Positions 6,625-13,477 of a stretch of 16,062 nucleotides of DNA are shown here, in pieces. The translations under genes and the position numbers were made by a program. The first letter of the stretch is position 1. Each line of letters starts with the position of its first letter. The notes under the pieces were generated by a model. That model was not told where the DNA came from and did not search any database. It worked only from the letters and a program-made list of their open reading frames with translations. The stretch is taken from positions 1 to 16,062 of the forward strand of contig CAZQRT010000029.1 of NCBI GenBank assembly GCA_964596105.1. The letters are read 5' to 3'. Source of the DNA: CAJUOR01 sp964596105 (GTDB lineage Bacteria; Bacillota_I; Bacilli_A; Erysipelotrichales; Coprobacillaceae).

Positions 6625-6649
6625 GAAGCCTCACAGGCTTCTTTTTTTT
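6623..6649 (+). terminator. Intrinsic terminator after the choloylglycine hydrolase gene
   Basis: AAGAAGCCT (6623-6631) pairs with AGGCTTCTT (6635-6643) around CAC, followed by further Ts to 6649. The stem begins inside the stop codon. Confidence 0.93.
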
Positions 6650-6692
6650 AACGCTTTTTTTACCGTCATATCGTTAAGCCTTTAATAAAAAA

Positions 6693-6747
6693 TATGATAA
6701 AATAAATTTGAAAGGAAAAGACGCAATGAATGCGTTAGGAAAACACC
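6693..6747 (+). promoter_or_regulatory. Leader of the Sel1-repeat gene with weak promoter and overlapping mini-ORFs
   Basis: An AT-rich stretch with TATGAT/TAAAAT-like -10 candidates near 6693-6705 is the only promoter-like sequence, and no good -35 is seen. An AAAGGA (6711-6716) is better spaced for an ATG at 6726 than for the real start. ATG 6726 opens a 30-residue out-of-frame ORF that overlaps the Sel1 start, and ATG 6730 opens Met-Arg-stop. AGGA (6737-6740) serves the main ATG. Inverted arms ACGCA/TGCGT (6721-6735) lie in between. Confidence 0.35.
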
Positions 6748-9700
6748 ATGGATATCAACGAACGACTGCATTTCTACGAGCCGCTTTTCGGCGAGTGGCT
6801 GGTCGGAAAAATCTATAAAATCTATGACCAATCCGTGATCTTTTGCGAACTCATTCATCAGTATGACCAGCGCACCGCGCTGTTAAAAATGGTGGCGTTA
6901 AAAGGCAATGAACAGGAAGTCGAAACCCGCCTCTACGAACTCATGCTGCACTACGCCATCATCTCCTGGGACGACTTAGACAAAACCCCCTACCGGCAAA
7001 TGGAACGCTACTACGACGAAAAAGATCAGAAAGTGACCGGCCTGGACATCTGCCTGTTATGCCGCCATCCGCGCTGGGAAACCATAAACATTTCCGATGA
7101 CCCCGATCAAATGTACATCATCGCCGACCACCTCTTAAACGGCGACGACGGCTACGTGCACGACGAATACCAGGCCGTGGACATCCTCAAAAAAGCCGCC
7201 GCCGGACAGCAGGCCCGCGCCCAGTGCGTCCTGGGTTACTGCTATGAAGCCGGCTACGGATGCGCCATGGATAAAATCGCCGCCGTTCACTACTACCGCC
7301 TCGCCAGCGAAAACGGCAACGAAACCGCCCAGTGCAACCTCGCCTACTGCCTGGAACACGGCATCGGCACCCCGCCCGATCATGACGAAGCTTTGCTCTG
7401 GTACAAGAAAGCCGCCGCCGGAAGCTACCCCCGCGCCCTGAAACAGTTAGGCGACTTCTACCTTCATCAAAAAGACGGGAAAAACGCCCTGGACTGCTAC
7501 CGGAAAGCCGCGGACCAGGATTATCCCCAGGCCCTCTACAGCCTGGGCAGCCTCTATGAAAACGGCGAGTACGTCCCCCAAAACGAACCCTTAGCATGCA
7601 AATATTATCTGCAGGCCGCCCGCCTGGGCCTCCCCCAGGGCCAGATGCAAATCGGCTATTTCTATGAAAACGGCCTCGTACTTGAAAAAAACTACGAACA
7701 GGCCTTCTACTGGTACCAGCAGGCCGCGCAATCCAACTTTACCCCCGCCCACTTCTATCTCGCCTGCTGCTACGAATACGGCCGCGGCGTCAAACCCGAT
7801 CCCCAAAAAGCCCTCGAACTCTACCAGTTAGCGGCCGACCAGGGCTATCCCCGCGCCATGCTCGTTTACGCCGATCATATCGAAGACGATAACGAACGCT
7901 ACCTGCGCTACGTCACCATGGCCGCCGACGCCCACTACGTCCCCGCTTTAATGCGCCTGGCCTACCTTTATGAACAAGGCATCCGCGTCGAGAAAAATCC
8001 CGCAAAAGCCTTTGAACTCACCAGAACCGCCGCCTCATACCGCAACGCCCACGCCCTGTGCAATCTCGGCTACTTTTACGAATACGGCTTTGGCACCGAA
8101 ATCAACCTGGAAAAAGCCTGCTATTACTATCAGCAGGCCGCCGGCTTAAACGATCCCCTCGCCCAGGCCAACTACGGATTCTGCCTGGAAACCGGCAAAG
8201 GCTGCGCCCCGGACCTGGTAAAAGCCCGCCATTACTACGAACTCAGCGCCAGGCAGGGATTCCCGCGCGGGCAGTGCAACTACGGCTACTGCCTGGAGAC
8301 CGGAACCGGCGGCAAAAAAGATCTCGATCAGGCCGTCTATTACTACCAGCTCGCGGCCGCCCAGGGTTATGCCCGCGGCCAGTGCAACCTCGGCTACTGC
8401 TACGAAACCGGCGAAGGGGTCCCCCGCGATATGTCCAAAGCCATTCACTACTACCAGCTGGCCGCCGATCAGAACTTCGCCCCGGCCCTGACCAATCTGG
8501 GCTACTGCTATGAGTATGGCCTCGGGGTGAAACACGACCAGGAAAAAGCGGTCGCCTGCTACGAGAAAGCCTGCGCCCAGAACTTCCCGCGCGCACTGTG
8601 TCTTTTAGGCTACTGCTATGAGACGGGAAGCGGCGTGCCCCGCGATGAAAAGCAGGCCTTCGCGCTCTATGAAAAAGCCGCCCAGCTGGGATACCCCCGG
8701 GGATATACCGATGTCGGGGTTTGTTATGAAACCGGCCGCGGCGTCGCCAGAGATCCCCAGAAAGCCGTGGCCTACTACCGCCAGGCCGCGGAAAAGAATG
8801 ACGATATCGGCCTGTGCGATCTCGCCTTCTGCTACGATATGGGGATCGGGGTAGAACAAGATCAAAAAAAGGCCCTGGAATACTATCTGCGCGCCGCCCG
8901 CAAAGGCAACAGCCGGGCCATCAATAATCTCGGCACCTGCTGCGAATACGGCCGCGGCACATCCAGAGATCCGCAAAAAGCCGCGCAGCTTTACCAAAGC
9001 GCGGCGAAAAGAGGCTACTACCCGTCTTACTATCACCTCGGATCCTGCTATGAAAGAGGCTTTGGCGTCACCAAAGATCCCCGCAAAGCCCTGCGCTGCT
9101 ACCGTCAGGCGGCCGAATACGGCTATCCGCCCGCGGTGCGCAAACTGGGCAGCTGCTACCGCTTTGGCATCGGCACCGCCATCAATGACGAATACGCCTT
9201 CAAGTGCTTCAACCGGGCGGTGGAACTGGGCGATGTCGAAGCCCACGGCTTGCTGGGATATATGTACGATACCGGCGTTTATGTTCATGAGGATCAAAAG
9301 AAAGCCTTTGAGCTTTTTCAGGCGGTGGAATCCACCGTGGTCGGACAATTCTATCTGGGCATGATGTACCGCAAAGGTCACTATGTCAAAAAAGACCTCG
9401 ATCAGGCCGTCTATTACTACCAGCTCGCGGCGGACCGCGGGTTTCTCCCGGCCGTGTATAATTTAGCGCGGGTATACGGAGAGAAAAACGATTATGAGAG
9501 CGCCGTGAAATACTATCAGATCGCCGCGGATCACGGCCTCGGTGACGCCGCAAACAATCTCGGCCTGTGCTACCAGTACGGCAACGGGGTGCCGAAAGAC
9601 ATCGCGAAAGCCGAGTCGTACCTCAAGATCGCGGTTGATAAAAACATCACCCACGCCCTCTTGAATCTCGCGATCCTGTATCACGAAAACAACGATCTCG

Positions 9701-9828
9701 ACAGTGCCCTGACGTGGGCTATAAAAGCGAAAAAAGCCGGGATCCCCGATGCCGGCAGGGAGCTCAAAAGCATCCGCTCGGCGCGCTTAAGGCAATTATT
9801 AAAATCAAAAAAAATTGACAAGGACTAG
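6748..9828 (+). CDS. Large Sel1-like repeat protein (about 25 repeats)
   Basis: This 1026-residue protein has no signal peptide or membrane segment. From about residue 120 to 1000 it consists of about 25 tandem Sel1-like (TPR-related) repeats, mostly 36 residues long, with the pattern A-x3-LG-x-CYE-x-G-x-GV-x2-D-x2-KA-x2-YY-x2-AA-x-QGY. A few are 30-34 residues because they lack the inter-helix loop (for example the units near VYADHIEDDNERY and YGEKNDYESA). The array should form a superhelical scaffold for protein partners. Residues 1-119 are not repeats; WLVGKIYKIYDQ and TALLKMVAL followed by an acidic helix faintly resemble a kinase N-lobe, but no catalytic lobe follows. The C-terminus is basic. 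The start at 6748 is fixed by an in-frame TAG at 6736. The gene favours C-ending codons strongly. Function and partners are unknown. Confidence 0.93.
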   Translation: MDINERLHFYEPLFGEWLVGKIYKIYDQSVIFCELIHQYDQRTALLKMVALKGNEQEVETRLYELMLHYAIISWDDLDKTPYRQMERYYDEKDQKVTGLDICLLCRHPRWETINISDDPDQMYIIADHLLNGDDGYVHDEYQAVDILKKAAAGQQARAQCVLGYCYEAGYGCAMDKIAAVHYYRLASENGNETAQCNLAYCLEHGIGTPPDHDEALLWYKKAAAGSYPRALKQLGDFYLHQKDGKNALDCYRKAADQDYPQALYSLGSLYENGEYVPQNEPLACKYYLQAARLGLPQGQMQIGYFYENGLVLEKNYEQAFYWYQQAAQSNFTPAHFYLACCYEYGRGVKPDPQKALELYQLAADQGYPRAMLVYADHIEDDNERYLRYVTMAADAHYVPALMRLAYLYEQGIRVEKNPAKAFELTRTAASYRNAHALCNLGYFYEYGFGTEINLEKACYYYQQAAGLNDPLAQANYGFCLETGKGCAPDLVKARHYYELSARQGFPRGQCNYGYCLETGTGGKKDLDQAVYYYQLAAAQGYARGQCNLGYCYETGEGVPRDMSKAIHYYQLAADQNFAPALTNLGYCYEYGLGVKHDQEKAVACYEKACAQNFPRALCLLGYCYETGSGVPRDEKQAFALYEKAAQLGYPRGYTDVGVCYETGRGVARDPQKAVAYYRQAAEKNDDIGLCDLAFCYDMGIGVEQDQKKALEYYLRAARKGNSRAINNLGTCCEYGRGTSRDPQKAAQLYQSAAKRGYYPSYYHLGSCYERGFGVTKDPRKALRCYRQAAEYGYPPAVRKLGSCYRFGIGTAINDEYAFKCFNRAVELGDVEAHGLLGYMYDTGVYVHEDQKKAFELFQAVESTVVGQFYLGMMYRKGHYVKKDLDQAVYYYQLAADRGFLPAVYNLARVYGEKNDYESAVKYYQIAADHGLGDAANNLGLCYQYGNGVPKDIAKAESYLKIAVDKNITHALLNLAILYHENNDLDSALTWAIKAKKAGIPDAGRELKSIRSARLRQLLKSKKIDKD
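8313..8357 (+). repeat. 45-base near-identical DNA repeat inside the Sel1 gene, copy 1
   Basis: It encodes KKDLDQAVYYYQLAA and matches the copy at 9387-9431 at 44 of 45 positions; the only difference is GAT versus GAC. Most other Sel1 units have diverged at DNA level. Confidence 0.9.
9387..9431 (+). repeat. 45-base near-identical DNA repeat inside the Sel1 gene, copy 2
   Basis: It encodes the same 15 residues as 8313-8357, about 1.07 kb upstream and in the same orientation and reading frame. Recombination between the copies would remove about ten repeats without breaking the frame. Confidence 0.9.
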
Positions 9829-9843
9829 AAAACTTTGTAAACT
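9815..9843 (+). promoter_or_regulatory. Promoter of the ZTP riboswitch-AICAR transformylase unit
   Basis: TTGACA (9815-9820) and TAAACT (9838-9843) are 17 bases apart. The -35 lies within the last codons of the Sel1 gene. A start near 9850 would place the whole aptamer in the transcript. Confidence 0.7.
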
Positions 9844-9849
9844 AACCTT

Positions 9850-9940
9850 AGTCATACAACTGACGGAAGTGGAAGAAACCACAGGGAGTATGATGGATGA
9901 ACAGCCGACCGTCTGGGCAACCGGATGGCCGGTTTTTATT
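9850..9940 (+). ncRNA. ZTP (pfl) riboswitch with expression platform
   Basis: This RNA senses ZMP/ZTP (AICAR nucleotides), which build up when 10-formyl-tetrahydrofolate is short, and normally raises expression of purine and folate genes. Visible elements are P1 (TCATAC 9852-9857 with GTATGA 9888-9893), the conserved CTGACGGA segment, P2 (GTGG with CCAC) and the hallmark GCCGACCGTCTGGGC (9904-9918). In that hallmark, CCGTC can pair with GACGG to form the pseudoknot. It closely matches the Fusobacterium ulcerans aptamer as I remember it. The downstream gene encodes AICAR transformylase, the enzyme that consumes ZMP. Confidence 0.95.
9919..9940 (+). terminator. Riboswitch-controlled intrinsic terminator
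   Basis: AACCGG (9919-9924) pairs with CCGGTT (9929-9934) around ATGG, and a T-rich tract runs to 9940. It starts directly after the aptamer. The bases 9921-9928 can instead pair with 9909-9916 in the aptamer, giving a competing 8-bp hairpin with a GCAA loop. Confidence 0.85.
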
Positions 9941-9958
9941 TAAAAAAGGAGGATCAAC

Positions 9959-10927
9959 ATGAAAGAGTTTGAATTGAAGTACGGCTGCAACCCTAATCAG
10001 AAACCGGCCCGTATCTTCATGCGCGACGGCAGCGAGCTGCCAATCCAGGTTCTGTCCGGCAGACCGGGTTACATCAATCTTCTTGACGCTTTCAACAGCT
10101 ATCAGCTCGTCAAGGAATTAAAAGAGGCGACCGGTATTGCCGCGGCGGCTTCCTTTAAGCACGTTTCCCCGGCCGGGGCGGCGCTGGCTTTGCCGCTAAG
10201 TGACGTGGAAAAGAAAATGTACTTTGTCGGAAAAAAGGAATTAAGCCCGCTGGCTTGCGCTTATGTAAGAGCGAGAGGCGCCGACCGCATGTCCAGCTAC
10301 GGCGACTTTGTGGCATTATCCGATGAGTGTGACAAAGAAACCGCCGCCATCGTCGCCCGGGAAGTATCTGACGGCATTATCGCCCCGGGCTACAGCGCGG
10401 AGGCCCTGGAAATTTTAAGAAACAAACGCAAAGGCACATACTGTGTCATTCAGATCGACCCGGATTATGTTCCAAATCCGATTGAGACCAAGGAAGTTTA
10501 CGGCATTACCTTTGAACAGGGCCGCAACAATTTAAAAGTAACCGAAGAGCTCTTCGCCAACCGTCCGACGAAAAACAAAGACCTGCCGGATGCCGCGATC
10601 CGCGATTTAATCATCGCGATGATTACCTTGAAGTACACGCAGTCTAATTCGGTATGCTATGTCAAAGACGGCCAGGCGATCGGCATCGGCGCCGGCCAGC
10701 AGTCNNNNNNNNNNNNNNNNNNNNNNNNNNNNNNNNNNNNNNNNNNNNNNNNNNNNNNNNNNNNNNNNNNNNNNNNNNNNNNNNNNNNNNNNNNNNNNNN
10801 NNNNAGAAGCGGGGTCGCATATGTGGCCCAGCCGGGCGGCTCGATCCGCGACGATCATGTCATCGCCACCTGCGACAAGTACGGCATGGTCATGGCTTTC
10901 ACGGGAATTCGTTTATTCCATCATTAA
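9959..10927 (+). CDS. purH: Stand-alone AICAR transformylase (PurH-type formyltransferase domain), interrupted by an assembly gap
   Basis: It transfers a formyl group from 10-formyl-tetrahydrofolate to AICAR (ZMP) to make FAICAR, the penultimate step of IMP synthesis. The protein starts at the transformylase domain (KYGCNPNQKPARI), so the N-terminal IMP cyclohydrolase (MGS-like) domain of bifunctional PurH is absent. Conserved segments are SFKHVSPAGAA (145-bp region near residue 65), SPLACAYVRARGADRMSSYGD, TLKYTQSNSVCYV, IGIGAGQQ and the C-terminal PGGSIRDDHVI...GIRLFHH. A run of 100 N (10705-10804) replaces part of the domain. Flanking codons stay in frame because 100 equals 3n+1. Related stand-alone enzymes are about 390 residues in my recollection, so roughly 310 bases are probably missing rather than 100. 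The AAGGAGG site is at 9947-9953. IMP cyclohydrolase must be encoded elsewhere. Confidence 0.93.
   Translation: MKEFELKYGCNPNQKPARIFMRDGSELPIQVLSGRPGYINLLDAFNSYQLVKELKEATGIAAAASFKHVSPAGAALALPLSDVEKKMYFVGKKELSPLACAYVRARGADRMSSYGDFVALSDECDKETAAIVAREVSDGIIAPGYSAEALEILRNKRKGTYCVIQIDPDYVPNPIETKEVYGITFEQGRNNLKVTEELFANRPTKNKDLPDAAIRDLIIAMITLKYTQSNSVCYVKDGQAIGIGAGQQXXXXXXXXXXXXXXXXXXXXXXXXXXXXXXXXXXRSGVAYVAQPGGSIRDDHVIATCDKYGMVMAFTGIRLFHH
10705..10804. other. Assembly gap (100 N)
   Basis: Exactly 100 N lie inside the AICAR transformylase gene. The round number marks a placeholder of unknown true length; the protein family suggests about 310 bases are missing. Confidence 0.97.
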
Positions 10928-10951
10928 AAGCGCGATTTTCGCGCTTTTTTT
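10926..10951 (+). terminator. Intrinsic terminator after the AICAR transformylase gene
   Basis: AAAAGCGCGA (10926-10935) pairs with TCGCGCTTTT (10939-10948), followed by more Ts. It overlaps the stop codon and insulates the tmk operon. Confidence 0.93.
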
Positions 10952-10957
10952 CTTGCC

Positions 10958-10987
10958 TTGCCGAAAAACTGTTCGCTGTGCTATAAT
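10958..10987 (+). promoter_or_regulatory. Promoter of the tmk operon (extended -10)
   Basis: TATAAT (10982-10987) is preceded by TGC, an extended -10. TTGCCG (10958-10963) lies 18 bases upstream as a moderate -35. Confidence 0.7.
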
Positions 10988-11011
10988 GATAGGCGCTAAG
11001 GAGGAGTTGGT

Positions 11012-11632
11012 ATGCTGATAAGCCTGGAAGGCACCGAGGGATGCGGAAAAACAACCCTGGCCAATAACCTTTTAAAATACTTCGCGGAAAAAAAGCTCGA
11101 TGCCGTCTATACCCGGGAACCGGGCGGCAGCATGATCGCGGAAAAAATCCGCGATGTCCTGCTTGATCCCAAACATACCGCCATGGATCCGCGCTGTGAG
11201 GCTCTGCTTTACGCGGCCAGCCGCCGCCAGCACCTCGTAGAAAAAATCATTCCCGCTTTAGAGGCTGGTAAAATCGTTTTGTGCGACCGCTATATCGACA
11301 GCTCCCTGGTCTATCAGGGCATCGCCCGCCATATCGGCATCGCGGAAGTGGAAAAGATCAATCAGTTTGCCATCGGCGACTATTATCCTGACCTGACTTT
11401 CTTTTTAGACCTGGATCCGAAAACCGGCCTGGAGCGCATTAATCGCGATCAAAGCCGCGAGGTCAACCGCCTCGATATGGAGGCGCTGGCCTTTCATCAG
11501 ACGGTCTATGCCGGTTATCAGGAAATCGCTAAGCGTTATCCTGAGCGCATCATGACCATAGACGCGTCCCGATCCCCGGAGCTGGTTTTAGAAGACGTCA
11601 TTTGTAAACTGGAAAGCCGGTTGAACTTATGA
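11012..11632 (+). CDS. tmk: Thymidylate kinase
   Basis: It phosphorylates dTMP to dTDP using ATP, in the cytoplasm, for DNA synthesis. This 206-residue protein has the P-loop GTEGCGKT (7-14), the TREPGGS segment (35-40 region) that helps position substrate, the DR motif in CDRYIDSSLVYQG, and the FFLDLDP strand typical of the family. Length is normal. GGAGG (11000-11004) precedes the ATG by 7 bases. It is the first gene of the operon, and its stop overlaps the holB start in ATGA. Confidence 0.97.
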   Translation: MLISLEGTEGCGKTTLANNLLKYFAEKKLDAVYTREPGGSMIAEKIRDVLLDPKHTAMDPRCEALLYAASRRQHLVEKIIPALEAGKIVLCDRYIDSSLVYQGIARHIGIAEVEKINQFAIGDYYPDLTFFLDLDPKTGLERINRDQSREVNRLDMEALAFHQTVYAGYQEIAKRYPERIMTIDASRSPELVLEDVICKLESRLNL

Positions 11633-12582
11633 AAGACATTCTCAAAAAAGAACAGCCCGTCTTCTACAAGACCCTGGAAAATTCCCTCGTTCAGAACCGT
11701 CTGCCGCACGCTATGCTTTTAGTGGCCTGCAAAGGGGTAGACTGCTCAGCCGTGGCCACGTTTATCTGTCAGAGCATCTTCGAGGATCAGCTGGCCTGTG
11801 AGAGCTGTTTAGACTGTCAGCGCATCGCGAACGGCCAGCATGCCGACGTGATCCGGGTTGACGGCAATCAGGAAACCATCAAAAAAAGAGACATTGAAAA
11901 CATTCAGGAGCGGTTCTCGCGTTACGGCATGGAAAACAAAAAGCGCGTCTATATTCTGGAAAATATTGATCATGCCACTCCGGAAGCCATGAACAGTCTT
12001 TTGAAGACATTAGAGGAGCCCCGTCCGGACATTTATGCCATTTTAACCTGCGAGGATCTCAATCACGTCCTGCCCACGATCCAGTCCCGGGCTCTCATCA
12101 TTCATTTTAAGGCTTTGAATGAACAGGCCCTGGTGGATCATCTCGTCAGTGAGGATGTCAAACGGGAAGACGCCCTGATCTTATCGAGAATCTATGACTC
12201 CAAAGATAAAATCCATGAAGTGCTGGAGGGCGAGCTGTACGGGCAGATCAAAACCGAGGTTTTAAACTTTCTGGAGGATTATCATCTCAAACCGGAAAAC
12301 CTTCTGATCAACAGCCAGATCCACGCCTTTAAAATGTTTGCCGGAAAAGCGGAGATGGGTCTTTTTCTGGATGTTTTAAGAGTGGGCTTTCTGGATCTGA
12401 TCCACGATTCTTTCGGCATCGAGGCCGCTTTTTGTGATCATCAGGAACTGTTCGCGAAGTTTCCGGTCAATCGTGATAAACTCATCTTTGCCGTTCAGGA
12501 TATCGGCAGGATTAAAAGCGAGATGCAGTCGAATGCCAACCTGCCGTTATTGATGGATCGTTTTGTTTTAGAAATACTGTAA
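11629..12582 (+). CDS. holB: DNA polymerase III delta-prime subunit
   Basis: Delta-prime is a clamp-loader subunit that, with delta and DnaX, loads the sliding clamp at replication forks. The 317-residue protein has the N-terminal AAA+-like domain with a zinc-binding cysteine set: Cys57, Cys60 and Cys63, with Cys47 the likely fourth ligand. Then comes YILENIDHATPEAMNSLLKTLEEPRPD, shared with DnaX, ending in TIQSRA. The Walker A position (ACKGVDCSAVA) lacks the P-loop lysine, so it should not hydrolyse ATP, as is usual for delta-prime. The SRC motif is SRA here; the arginine finger is kept. It is coupled to tmk by a 4-base overlap and lies 13 bases before ricT. Confidence 0.94.
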   Translation: MKDILKKEQPVFYKTLENSLVQNRLPHAMLLVACKGVDCSAVATFICQSIFEDQLACESCLDCQRIANGQHADVIRVDGNQETIKKRDIENIQERFSRYGMENKKRVYILENIDHATPEAMNSLLKTLEEPRPDIYAILTCEDLNHVLPTIQSRALIIHFKALNEQALVDHLVSEDVKREDALILSRIYDSKDKIHEVLEGELYGQIKTEVLNFLEDYHLKPENLLINSQIHAFKMFAGKAEMGLFLDVLRVGFLDLIHDSFGIEAAFCDHQELFAKFPVNRDKLIFAVQDIGRIKSEMQSNANLPLLMDRFVLEIL

Positions 12583-12595
12583 AGGAGATGTTGAT

Positions 12596-13477
12596 ATGGA
12601 TGCGCCTTACTATACCGGCGTGCGTTTTAAAAACGCCGGCAAGGTTTATTATTTTGCCACCGATCTCGTTGACCTCAAACGCAATGATCCGGTCGTTGTC
12701 GAAACCGTGCGCGGCATTGAGCTGGGAGAAGTCACGATGCCGGTCAAGCCTTTGGAGCAGCTGAGTTTTGACACGCCCTTAAAGCCCATCATCCGTCAGG
12801 CGAATGACGATGATCTCATGCGCTATGAGGAGAACAATGCGCGGGCCAAAGAGGCTTTTGAGATGTGCAAGGACATCATTAAAAAACACGGTCTGGACAT
12901 GCATCTGGTGCAGTGTGAGTATACCCTGGACAGTTCGAAAGTGATCTTTATGTATGTCAGCGACGACCGTGTCGATTTCCGCGAGCTGCTTAAGGAGCTG
13001 GCTTCGGTGTTTCGCTGCCGCATTGAACTGAGGCAGATCGGGACGCGCGACAAAGCGAAAATCATCGGCGGTATCGGCAGCTGCGGACTGCCTTTATGCT
13101 GCTCCTCTTTTCTCGGGGAGTTTGACGGGGTTTCCATCAATATGGCCAAGAATCAGATGCTGGCGATCAATATCGACAAGATTTCCGGGGTCTGCGGGCG
13201 TTTAATGTGCTGTCTGAAATATGAGGACGACATGTATACGTGTGAAAAGCAGCGTTTTCCGAAAATCGGCGCGAAGGTCACCTGGGAGAATGCCGCTTAC
13301 CGCGTCACCGGATACAATATCATTAACGATACGGTGAAAATTGAGGCGGACGGCAATGTCGTCACGGTCAATCTCAGCGATCTGGTCGAGCCGAAGGAAA
13401 AGAAGCAGCCCCGCGCCAAAAAGAATGAAGGAGGACATCGCCGCAATGGTGGCAAACGTGCCCCTGAAAAAAAATGA
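12596..13477 (+). CDS. ricT: PSP1-domain protein RicT (YaaT)
   Basis: RicT belongs to the RicAFT complex, which in Bacillus carries iron-sulfur clusters and promotes RNase Y-dependent mRNA maturation as well as competence and sporulation. This 293-residue protein has the PSP1 core (about 60-215) with the cysteine groups GSCGLPLCC (Cys163, Cys168, Cys169) and GVCGRLMCC (Cys200, Cys205, Cys206), the proposed cluster ligands. The C-terminal 25 residues are strongly basic (KEKKQPRAKK...), a tail that could bind RNA or be disordered. AAAGGAG (12581-12587) overlaps the end of holB. The next gene starts inside ricT. RicA and RicF are not in the window. Confidence 0.93.
   Translation: MDAPYYTGVRFKNAGKVYYFATDLVDLKRNDPVVVETVRGIELGEVTMPVKPLEQLSFDTPLKPIIRQANDDDLMRYEENNARAKEAFEMCKDIIKKHGLDMHLVQCEYTLDSSKVIFMYVSDDRVDFRELLKELASVFRCRIELRQIGTRDKAKIIGGIGSCGLPLCCSSFLGEFDGVSINMAKNQMLAINIDKISGVCGRLMCCLKYEDDMYTCEKQRFPKIGAKVTWENAAYRVTGYNIINDTVKIEADGNVVTVNLSDLVEPKEKKQPRAKKNEGGHRRNGGKRAPEKK

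Noticed and set aside
8605..9381. Long antisense open frame (258 codons) within the Sel1 gene
   Set aside because: It is opposite a repetitive, clearly coding gene with strong C-ending codon bias, which opens antisense frames. It has no ribosome-binding site or recognisable domain.
6748..9828. Regular repeats considered as a CRISPR array or DNA satellite
   Set aside because: The period is 108 bases in codon phase and encodes 36-residue Sel1 repeats; there are no conserved DNA repeats with unique spacers.
13341..13445. Longer N-terminus for the YabB-type methyltransferase
   Set aside because: The extra residues are a basic sequence read out of frame through ricT; family members start near the LLSYPDVKIIQ region and a good ribosome-binding site lies at 13428-13434.
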